Assembly: GCA_013115125.1 (NCBI GenBank)
Contig: JABANN010000019.1
Span: 62,001-126,000 of the forward strand
Source of the DNA: Perkinsus olseni
Taxonomy: Eukaryota; Perkinsozoa; Perkinsida
Length of the DNA: 64,000 bases
Direction: 5' to 3'
Below, in pieces: positions 23,642-33,295 of this stretch. The notes below the pieces were generated by a model. The model was given only the letters and a program-made list of their open reading frames with translations. It had not been told where the DNA came from and did not search any database. A program made the position numbers and the translations under genes. How positions within the stretch are numbered: the stretch's first letter is position 1; every line of letters begins with the position of its first letter.

Positions 23642-24758
23642 CTAGATAATTCTAGTACGTCGACTAGCCTTACTAGGAGTACTTGTACAATCTGAGAGAA
23701 TAGGAGTTTGCTCGTTCCGCTTCAAGCGTTGGGCCTTAGCGCGGGACTCTCGTTTCCGGAGAACGTGTGCCGGAAGTTTCTTCAGAGCTTCTTGCAGATC
23801 GATGCCATAGAGAGGTACTGTCTGTAACTCGTAGAACGGCACTGTCGAGTCATCTCCCGGTGAGTGATCACCTTCGAGCTCAGCCTGACTGCTCGAAGCC
23901 ACCTTACAGTTAGGCGATGAAGTAGCAGAATTGGCGTTAACCTGAGAAATCCGCACTCGGGAAATTACACAACGGATTTCGATGACATCACACTACATAC
24001 CAATCCTCGCCCGAATCCATCGAGAACCCTCGGAAAATGACTACCAATTACCTTGAAATTCATGCGACGAAAAAACTCCTCGTCGACGTCGAACGGTTTG
24101 AAGAGCACGAAACAAGATCGGCTGTGAGCTGAAAAAGAAGGCAAATTACCGTCGAACAGGCGCATCAAAAACTGATGGAAGGAAGTCCAACACGAAGATA
24201 CGAAAACAACTATCCCGTAACCTGCGGCGAACGCCCGTTACTATTTCGAAACTCCGTAACTTACGATCAACTTTAGTGGCAAAAGTTACTGCATTCCCCT
24301 CCACTGGACTGGGCAAGTCACCTAGCTTCTCATCTAGGGCTTTCTTGATACTCAGCCAATCGACCTAAATGGTCGAAGCCGTCACCAGATAATGATGTGA
24401 AGCAGCTCATAGAAAACGAACAGTTGCCGTCCCGAGACCTACAGCTTTCGGGATGTTGTCCACGGTGGCAACTACGCCACCATCGTGAACATGAACATTC
24501 TTTAGCTGCGTCGGTCTCGAGGGTATCTTAGCCGTTTCGCTGCAAACACTCTCCACAAGGGTCGCTACAGTCCTAAAAGTGAAGACAAAAGGTTGTAGCC
24601 GACATGATGATAGAGCAGACGTCGTACCTCTTCTCCCTCGGATCACCCGGAGAATGACCCCTGACGACTCCTGCAGTCAGTAAACGCTCATCACTAGGCG
24701 CCGGGTTGGCCTGAAGTTGAGCATACAGGAAATATCTGCTGATATCTTGACTACACAT
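23642..24758 (-). CDS. Short, diverged La-like RNA-binding protein
   Basis: Minus-strand paralogue of the La gene at 25,039. Matching segments are SQDISRYFLYAQLQANPAPS (diverged La motif), LKNVHVHDGGVVATVDNIPK, SRSCFVLFKPFDVDEEFFR, and VPLYGIDLQEALKKLPAHVL then RKRESRAKAQRLKRN. The full gene has the equivalents LKNVTVHDGGVVVAVRNIPE, KRSCYVLFKPFDDDVQFF and GIELKDALKRLPAHVLRKR. The reading frame from 24758 (MCSQDIS) covers the La motif; an ATG at about 24845 opens a basic Ser-rich leader (MSSSSHSSPTRKRPRVGSRS) that would need a splice to join. The aromatic residues of the RNA-end pocket are poorly kept. It stops shortly after RLKRN and lacks the C-terminal DUF3223-like domain, so binding to U-rich RNA ends is doubtful. 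Confidence 0.75.
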
Positions 24759-24845
24759 TCGTCAGGGGGTCCTGGGAGCTCGGATCTGCTACCCACGCGA
24801 GGCCGTTTCCTTGTAGGAGATGAGTGAGAAGATGACGACATTATA

Positions 24846-25038
24846 GGAAAGGCTGTTCAACGATCAGAACGCATTATCCATATTGCGCTCCGCTCCGCCG
24901 AAAGATAGCCGCGCTCGCCACAGTCATCGATTGCTCCGCATGGCGTTGCGCTGTCGTGTGTCGAAGTCGGACAACTATGCTGAGTTCTGATAGCAATAAG
25001 TTGCGTTGTTGTAGTTGACCGTCCCGTCCTGTTACGTT
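24846..25038. promoter_or_regulatory. Short shared spacer of the divergent La-like pair
   Basis: Fewer than 200 bases separate the possible 5' end of the minus-strand La-like gene from the ATG of the plus-strand La gene. The spacer is expected to hold both promoters. No motif stands out. Confidence 0.35.
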
Positions 25039-27464
25039 ATGTCTACTACCGAGGCAGCTGCGACCAAGCGACCCCCGTCTGAGGAGCCTTCGGAGGCCAC
25101 TTCGCCTAAGAAGCAGAAGACTACGACCACCGACCAAGCTACTACTGGTCCCGCTACTGCCGATGTACTATTCATGGCTTAATGAGTGATAATGCAGGGT
25201 CGTATTGTAGGGCTTAGTAGTTCTATCGCGTTCACGAGTCACGTAGATTTCCTTATGGCTTTGGTCGGTTGGGGTTCGAGGTTTGCGCGTTAGATGCGGC
25301 AGAAAGGATGTTGCCTTATGTCGAATTTACTATAGGGACGTATTGTGACAAGTCGGGGCTGAGTAATTTTCGTGCTGTGGTTCGTTTTGGGCGTGCGAGC
25401 GTTACAGTTTCGATGTCTTGCCTCTCACAACGCTATCTTCGTTCAGGTAAAACGCCAGGTCGAGTATTACTTCTCCGATGATAACCTACGACACGACGCC
25501 TTCTTTCATAGGAAGATCTCGGAGGACTCGGAGGTATCACCGTCATCAATCTGCAAATTGTCGGGTCATCTCACGCTTCTATTGGTTTCAGGGTTGGCTT
25601 CCAGCTGATCTTGTTCTCTCATGTAACAAGATGAAGCAGATGCACTGCACTGCTGAGAACATCGAGCAGGCTCTGTCGGAGGGTTCTAACCTCGAGCTCA
25701 AGAAAGAGAATGACAAATTGTAATACATCTACCACTGGCTTGGTCTGCTCTCTTCGACTCTGTACTTCGATTCACGCTCATTTGGTGAACTCTGTCGATG
25801 TAGGTTCATCCGCCGAACGACTCCTCTTCCGGCCTTGAGTGCTCCTAAGGGCAAGAAGGGCCAGGCAGGACGCTCTCAGCTTAAGAATGTGACCGTTCAC
25901 GATGGTGGTGTCGTCGTTGCGGTGAGGAATATTCCTGAGGAGGTAACTCGTCGGCTTCGAGTAAGCATCGAGCTGCACATGTGGATAAGTGCAGGTCGAG
26001 TGGCCCAACATCAAGAGAGCCTTGGAGGAGATTGTGAAGGAGAAGGCTAAGGATCCTGAGGGAAATGTGGTCACCTTCGCTACCACTGTTGACAGTAATA
26101 GTCACGGGGCATGTGGGCTAGGTGGGGTCTTAATAACAACGGGGATTTGACGAGGAGGAGAAGTTATCGGGTATCTTTCTCAGAGAAGAAGCGATCTTGT
26201 TACGTTCTTTTCAAGCCTTTCGATGATGACGTTCAGTTCTTCACCGACCTCAAGTTCAAGGTGGGCAATTTGATCGGCTGTCACAGACCGTTCACTCAAT
26301 GTCATCGCAGGTTACTCCCTTCGCTGATAAGGCTGCCGAGGTGGCCTCGGCTAAGGCCGAAGGTGAGAAGGCTGAAGAGAAAAAGGACGAGTCGGCCGCC
26401 CCTGCCGAAGAGGCTCCTAAGGAGTTCGAGCTTAAGACTGGCCCAGTATACGGCATCGAGCTGAAGGACGCCCTGAAGCGTCTCCCAGCTCATGTTCTCC
26501 GAAAGAGGGAGTCCCGAGCTAAGGTAGAGCGGTTGAAGCGCAACGTTTCTTCGCCCGCCCTTGACTCGGCCGTGCTTCCGTCGAATGCGCGATCGCTCCC
26601 CTCTTCTCCTAGTAGTAGTTGCTACTTCTATGAGGGCCTCACATTAGATGGGCAGCTCGAGGAGGCGATGAAGTGTAAAGTGAAGGGAAGCACACGGCGA
26701 TATCTGTCCTGATGATGGTATCGGTCGAGAGTTCTGTCATATACTCTCTGGTCGTGCCGCCACTGGACAGGTCATCGTAAGTGCTACTTTTTCCTTCGTT
26801 GTTTGTTTTCAAGATTGTTTATTATTATTACTGTTTGTCTTCTTGACTGTTGTTACTATACTATTGCGAATTAACTTCGTGTACATTTGTGATAATTATA
26901 CGCCGTACGTTGAGTAATCACCTCTGCTGCTTTGGCTAGGACCGTGCGCGATCCCGCAACAAGCCTATCATGCTTGGCACTCAGCGTTATAACAACGTCC
27001 AGACCGCGAATAACCGCGTGAGGGATGTGCTCAGGAGCCGCAAGGCTGGCCAGGAGCTCAAGCAGGTGACTACGCCATCCTTTTATAGGAGGCAGTGTGG
27101 CCAGGAGGGGATGGTGATTCGTTAGGGTACTCCTGATTACGAGCTCGTGGAAGCCGTTCTCAAGTTCCACCCCTCGGCTGAGCGGAAGCTTGCTGGTATG
27201 ACGGGCATCAAGGTCGACGTCAGCCCCTATGGAGGTAAGAAAACATTTACGTCGCGTAAATTTTTGGTCATATGTGGTTCCTGTTTGCAGAATCATGAGC
27301 CTGTGAATTTAGATACTCATTGCTTCTACGTTATGAGGGAGAATGGCGAGTCTGAGGACATCTCCGTGGTCAAGTGTTTCAATAACATGCAGCAGAATCC
27401 TCCTTACATCAATGAGGAAGACTCCGAGAAAAAGGAGGCTGCTCCTGCCGAGAAGTCCTCGTAG
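25039..27464 (+). CDS. La protein with C-terminal DUF3223-like domain
   Basis: ATG at 25039 starts MSTTEAAATKRPPSEEPSEA. The La motif spans VKRQVEYYFSDDNLRHDAFF, then GWLPADLVLSCNKMKQMHC and ENIEQALSEGSNLELKKEN, followed by LFIRRTTPLP. La proteins bind the 3' UUU-OH of new RNA polymerase III transcripts and protect them. RRM-like parts follow: LKNVTVHDGGVVVAVRNIPE, VEWPNIKRALEEIVKEKAKD, KRSCYVLFKPFDDDVQFF. An acidic, Lys-rich stretch leads to LKDALKRLPAHVLRKRESRA. The C-terminus has DDGIGREFCHILSGRAATGQ, IMLGTQRYNNVQTANNRVRD and YELVEAVLKFHPSAERKLAG, then THCFYVMRENGESEDISVVK. The FHP...GI...CF...G...D.S..KC pattern fits DUF3223. Introns are short; the frame near 27,240-27,295 is open without splicing. 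Confidence 0.85.
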
Positions 27465-27639
27465 GAAGTTATGCTGACTGAGCGGATAGTGTTACCGGTA
27501 TCGGTTTACCTGAATGATTTACCCATCCTCTTTACCAAGTAATTCCGGTTACTCGTCGAGTCTCTTGTCTCTAAGGGTGTCGGTTACTCTTCTATACGTA
27601 CTTCTCTGTCTAACGCAGGCTTTGGTTTGGTCACATTCA

Positions 27640-29452
27640 TGTGGGGATTGGGGATTTTCATTGTCCAGACAAGTGGTACATTGTTTCAATGAAACTCCAA
27701 TCCTACAATCCTCACGTGAAAACACAGGGCGCTATCACGACTCTACAGCAGATGTCGAGAACGCCGATAACAGGACAGCTGCTGGTCAAGGGAGGCATGG
27801 CTGCTGTGGTTGGTAGGGAAGGGGACTCCCCTTGGGTTTCGACAGCTTTACGCCGGGAAATCTCATTGTCTTCCCCTGTTCGACGATAGTAAACACAATC
27901 CATCACTAAATGTGTGCTTGGAGCACTTGAGAGTGGGAGGTCGTCGGATGTTACTTGACATCATCAGGTGCCGTGCTTGGTATAATCATCTCACTGGTGG
28001 TCAATTGTACCCTGGTAGAGATCTCGATGTCGGCATTCTTCGCCCTCTATTTTGGACTACTTTTCATATCCGTGGGATGCGTTATACTATGGCGTATATC
28101 CACTCAAGCTCAGATGGTAGTAAGACGCAGACTGGCAGTCTGAGACTGCTATCACTCACCCTCGAGAGCATGAACCGTCTAATAGCCCTCCTGAGGCGTT
28201 CGGAGTGAGCCGCTCCTCAGTTTTGGCCCTCGGAGATTTCCTGACCGCTGTACCTTCGTCCCTTAGCGAAGTTTGCATGTCGTGTGTACTGGAGTGTACT
28301 TTCCATGCCCTTTCGTAGGTGAGCACTCCCGAAGAAACTGCTAGGAAGAAGCAGTTACAGCTCTTCGCCTCCCTCATAGTTGTCAGTGGCTTCTTGTGCT
28401 TCATTCTTGAGAAGAACTGGTTTGTCGGAATGTCGCCAGTTTTGAAGATTCCTCTGTGAGTGGCCACCGTACACTCAGGATGCCGTTCGCCTGTATGACG
28501 CCGTATTACCATGTCAACGTGGGCTATCTCAGATACTCCATTCTTGGTGTATCGGTATCTTTCGCTCTCACTTTTTCTGTCGTGGACATGATCAATTACC
28601 TATTGGGATTCTTACAAGTTGTCGTGGCACGACCGTTGGTGGAGAGTACCAGCCAGGTTTATTTGGTAAGGCTGTGATTTCAACTGAATAGGATTTTGTA
28701 GTGCATCACAGGTCCTCTTTGTTGCTCTGTTGATGGGGGGCACTTTCGGCTTCATATTCGGGGTCATGGATGTTGAGGACGAAGTTCAGTATCAGGTAGA
28801 GGCGTGGTCATCGCCCGACGTCGGCAGCTTTTGTGACACGTGATGTCAAGGTTCGTCTGGCTCTGCTACGTGAAGAGCATTTTTGCTATCCGATTGGCGC
28901 ACTTTTGGGGGCAGTTGGCGGTTTCGGAAATGAGTAAGGTGGTGGTGTGGCTCGATTGGCGTCCTGGGTCGGGTGCGAGTTCGACTGGAGAGCGCGGCCA
29001 TACGAATGAGCCAATAATCCCAAAGGCTATGGCTACCGCAGTTTCTCTCGATCTTGCACGGCGTAAGAAATCCTGGTTGATACTGTAACCGTCTGATACG
29101 TCCTGATCTTTCCGTAGCATATTGAGGGTAGGGGTGTTATCGTAAGTCGATGAGTTTTCACGTTGGTAGAAAGCCAACTACTACACAGCACACGGGATTC
29201 GCCGCGTACTAAAATCATCCAGCTGTCCTGATCGTCGTCCCGGCTGGGTTGACATGGATTCGGTTCCTAGTAGCTCTTCGCTCTAGCGCAGTAGCCAGCT
29301 CCGTAGCTCTCTTTGCATCACTCTACGTAGCGTGCATTGTGTCCTGCAGGGAGTGGTGAATTGATGATGTCACTATCATGCGAAGGTACCTACGCCAGCA
29401 AAGTGACGAATATACCGCCCTGCAGAATACGGAGTTCGACGATGACATTTGA
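27640..29452 (+). CDS. Multi-pass membrane protein, possibly transporter-like
   Basis: A chain of plus-strand exons with strongly hydrophobic segments: GAVLGIIISLVVNCTLVEIS with FFALYFGLLFISVGCVILW (27,960-28,110); QLQLFASLIVVSGFLCFILE (28,350); YSILGVSVSFALTFSVVDMI (28,530); VLFVALLMGGTFGFIFGVMD (28,710) followed by VEDEVQYQ; DVKVRLALLREEHFCYPIGA with LLGAVGGFGNE (28,850); and AVLIVVPAGLTWIRFLVALR with SSVALFASLYVACIVS (29,220-29,350). The tail reads YLRQQSDEYTALQNTEFDDD and ends at 29452. The alternation of helices with a charged central loop suggests a major-facilitator-like or other transporter, but I cannot name the family. The start is unresolved; MKLQSYNPHVKTQ near 27,690 is one option. 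Confidence 0.6.
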
Positions 29453-29672
29453 GACGGTGGACGAGTGCAAGAGCCCGATCATCGTCACATCGTAGTGGTA
29501 GTACTATAGTTGACATGTGTATGGTAGTGATTGTCTATGAGTTGCTCGAGCCTTGAGTTATCGTCCCTTATCCCGCTGCTCTCTTCCGTTGTGATGGGCT
29601 CTCTATCACATGCGACCGACTGCGACGGTCCGAGCGACTGCTCCCAATAGTATTTCATTCGCTCCGTTGATA

Positions 29673-31150
29673 ATGTCTAACCCTCCCACATCCTGTATAG
29701 CCGACAAGCAGTTGGGGGCTGACATGGACGAGTACAAGCTTGTTGTCATAAAGGTCGGTACCTCCACTCTAATGAAGCCCTGCCAGACCGTGGACATGGC
29801 CAATATGGGCGGCCTCGTAGACCTGGTTGCGAGTATACAAAACATCCCTCATCATAATCACAGAGTCATTATCGTAACATCTGCAGCCGTAGGCTTCGGA
29901 TGCCTCAAGCTTGATCTCCCGGCTCGTCCTGATGCTGACGATTTGTCGCTCAAACAAGCCGCAGCGGCGGTTGGGCAATCGTATCTTATAAGACTCTATG
30001 AGGACTTCTTCAGCGTCCATAATCTTCGCTGTGCGCAAATGCTGCTTTCAAGGCCCGACTTCGCGGCCAAGGACCGATATCGGAATTTCCGAAACGCGAT
30101 TTTCCGCCTACTCGATCTCGGAGTAGTACCCATCATCAACGAGAACGATTGTATCTGCGTGGACGAACTTCGCTTTGGGGAGAATGACACTCTATCGGCA
30201 CTGGTCGCCGTTAGCTGCAATGCGGATAAGCTCTTCCTGTTGACCGATGTGGACTGCCTGTTTGATAAGAACCCTCATGAGTTCTCCGACGCCAAACCGA
30301 TTAGGGAGCTCAGTAGTATTGAGCTGGCTAAGCTGGATGTGGATGTTGCTGGGGATAGCCAATGGGGTAATAAGTCTGAGCGCCCTGTTTCCGAACCAAG
30401 AACGCCTCGGACCTGAGGATGCTCCCTGACAGTTCGCATCCCAATGTCAGGATCGGGAGGAATGGAGACGAAATTGATGGCAGCACGTACTGCGGTATCC
30501 GCGGGTATCGAATGCATTTTGACTCACGGGGCCAAACCTGAAAAGGTAGTCGAAGCGGAGTTACTGATGGTTAGCCTCTCCTTAGGTTCTCGAGTATCTG
30601 ACCGACTCTGCGTCGGACTCGCTGATGACTATATTTAGAGTGTCCCCTGACAGCATGAGATTTGGAGTGTCGGAGATGACTTGGCGGCGAAGGTGGATTT
30701 TGGCCCTCCCGCTCAAGGGCACAGTGACGCTCACCGCAGTGGGTGCTAATTCGATAAGAAATAAACGCCCCCTGCTGGCGACTGGTAGTCACGCGGGCGG
30801 CTCATACGGAACTATTTGACCGATCCGTCGGGCATAGGTATTTGTGCCGTGTCGGGCGTGTTCCACCGTGACGAGGGAGTGTCCCTCCTTGATGAGGAAA
30901 CTGGCGAGGAAATAGCGCGCGCCCTGATGAATATGAAGAGTGTCGAGATTGAGAAGGTGAAGGGGTATTCAGCGAACAAGTAGGGCATTTGGGGCGTGAA
31001 ATCCTGAGACGGTTGTCCGCTAGGTTCCAGAAAATACTAGGTTATCCTGTCACTTCCGAAGTGGCCTTCCGAGAGAATATCATATTAACGACCGGGGCCC
31101 TAGCAGCGCTGGACAGTGATCAGGATGAGGACGAAGATGACGATGATTGA
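29673..31150 (+). CDS. Glutamate 5-kinase, copy 1 (with PUA domain)
   Basis: Phosphorylates L-glutamate to glutamyl-5-phosphate, the first step of proline synthesis. From ATG at 29673 (an in-frame ATG also lies at 29610): VVIKVGTSTLMK (ATP site), IIVTSAAVGFGCLKL, SYLIRLYEDFF, QMLLSRPDF, VVPIINENDCICVDELRFGE with NDTLSALVA, and LFLLTDVDCLFDKNPHEF. An intron near 30,370-30,440 leads to SGGMETKLMAARTAV, the GTGGMxTK motif with Gly-Ser-Gly-Gly here. The PUA-like part has MTWRRRWILALPLKGTVTL. A last intron joins KGYSANK to FQKILGYPVTSEVAFRENII, ending in an acidic tail at 31150. The bacterial ProB layout is kept and no gamma-glutamyl-phosphate reductase domain follows, unlike plant and animal P5CS. 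Tandem with copy 2. Confidence 0.9.
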
Positions 31151-31443
31151 CCACACGTTGGGAAGTCAAGATTGTTCAATATCGAAATTAGGAGTCGTAC
31201 GGTTCTCTTTTTGGTCAGACCTCAGTAGGTTACTGGGAGGCCGTGACCAACATTATTTGTTACGTAGTGATAGCGTTCGTGATTACCCGTACATGGAACC
31301 CCGTTTCCAAGCCCGTGCTCCTTGCGTTGCGACAGTGGTTGCTCTCTGGCTGATCGGGCATGCGCCAGTCACTACGGATAGCTAGTACGTCCCTTCTCTG
31401 TAGGAATTATTAGGGGGTGAAGCCCAGTTTACCTCGGTGAGCC

Positions 31444-32939
31444 ATGTCCGGAACTGGTCATGAACACGGGGCACATCATAACCATCATGGTGAGGAAGAA
31501 GAGAAGAGACACTTGATCGTGCTGAAAGTCGGCACTTCGACTCTGATGAAGCCCTGCCACACGGTTAATATGGCCAATATGGGCGGCCTAGTAGATCTAG
31601 TAGCCAGCATCAGGAGACTGCCTGGTTATCAAGTCATCATAGTCACGTCCGCTGCAGTCGGGTTTGGTTGTCTGAAGTTGAACTTGGAGAACCGTCCCAC
31701 ATCTGATCAGCTCTCGTTGAAGCAGGCCGTGGCAGCTGCTGGTCAGTCTCATCTGATACGACTCTACGAGGATCTCTTCAATGCCTACAATCTAAAGGTC
31801 GCGCAAATCTTGCTGTCGAGGTCCGACTTTTCCGCGAAAGACCGCTTCAGAAACTTCCGAAACGCAACCAACGAGCTCCTTAAGATGGCAGTCATTCCGA
31901 TAATAAACGAGAACGATTGCATATGCGTGGATGAGCTTCGATTCGGCGACAACGACACTCTATCGGCGCTAGTGGCCGTCAGCTGTAATGCGGATAAGCT
32001 CTTCCTATTGACCGATGTGGACTGCCTGTTTGATAAGAATCCTCATGAATTCCCCGACGCCAAACCGATAAGGGAGCTCAGTAGTATTGAACTGGCTAAG
32101 CTGGATGTGGATGTTGCTGGAGATAGCGAATGGGGTAATGGGGAGGGGCATCCTAGAGAACCGCTCTTATCTTGTCATCCATGCGTGCTCCTTCTCAGGG
32201 ACTGGCGGTATGGCCACCAAACTAGTAGCAGCTAGGACAGCAGTCGCTGCTGGAATAGAGTGTATCCTCACGCATGGCGCGAAGCCCGATAAGGTAGTAT
32301 GCCGCTTATCCCCGTAGTGCGGCGGCTATGAGTGACTATCCTCAGGTATTGAGATATCTGCGAGACGGATCAGAGAATGAGCTGATGACGGTCTTCAGAG
32401 TGGCCCCAGATGATATGCAGTTTGCGGTATCCAAGATGACGTGGAGGCGACGCTGGATGCTGGCCCTACAGACTAGGGGGACTATCAAACTCGACTCGGG
32501 GGCTGCTGATGCGATAAGGAAGAAGAAGAGCCTCTTCGCGGCCGGTAGAGACGTAGTGGCAGGGCGGTTCCCGGCTAATTGTGTTTTTTCAGGCATCACG
32601 GAGGTTACGGGAAGCTTTCACCGAGATGACTGTGTATCCCTGGTAGACGCCGAGACTGGCGAGGAAATAGCGCGCGCTCTCGTCAATCTTCGAGATTTCG
32701 AAGTCAAGAAAATCATGGGCCATCGATCTTCCGAGTGAGAACGTTAGCAGTCTTCTCGCCAACTGTCAGCTTTGTGATAACGCAGGTACAGAGAAGTCTT
32801 AGGCTGCGTTGTTGCTCCAGAAGTTGCGTATCGCGAAAATATTATTCTCACCACGGGAGCTCTCGCAGTTCTTGACAGCGAGCCGGAAGATTCCGACCAA
32901 CCGTCCACTCCGGAAGAATCTTCCCCGAAACAGCGCTGA
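31444..32939 (+). CDS. Glutamate 5-kinase, copy 2 (with PUA domain)
   Basis: Second copy 294 bases downstream on the same strand. ATG at 31444 gives a His-rich leader, MSGTGHEHGAHHNHHGEEEE, then LIVLKVGTSTLMKPC and the same catalytic segments as copy 1 (VIIVTSAAVGFGCLKL, AVIPIINENDCICVDELRFG, LLTDVDCLFDKNPHEF). The intron near 32,139-32,198 joins WGN to GTGGMATKLVAARTAVA, a textbook GTGGMxTK motif. The PUA part has MTWRRRWMLALQTRGTIKL. A GAGTGAG splice near 32,735 joins HRSSE to YREVLGCVVAPEVAYREN, ending at 32939 with an acidic Pro/Ser tail. The His-rich leader is the main difference and could bind metal. Exon borders match copy 1, so the two arose by tandem duplication. Confidence 0.9.
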
Positions 32940-33295
32940 GGCTCTCCTACACGACGCGTTCCTAGCTGCTAGACTGTTCAGTTGATTTCACATAATCGGA
33001 TACATTCTGTCCGTCTCAGAGTAATGGTATCCTGCGGCCGCGTTACGAGTCGTAAGGGCTTGGAAGAATCTTCAGCATGGAACGTATGCTCGATATCCTG
33101 CACCGCGATGAAGGACTGCCATAGGGTGGAAAGGGGGTTTCTGTTCGTGGAAGTTTGTCCGAGGGGCAACACTGGCGCTTCTGTTCAGCGACTACTCTCC
33201 CTAGTCGCAGTGTGTGTTGTCACTTGAGACGAGTGGTGCCGTCTCATCCGCAGCGACTATTGCCGGTTACTTGCCGTTCTCATCGCCCTCTCCGC

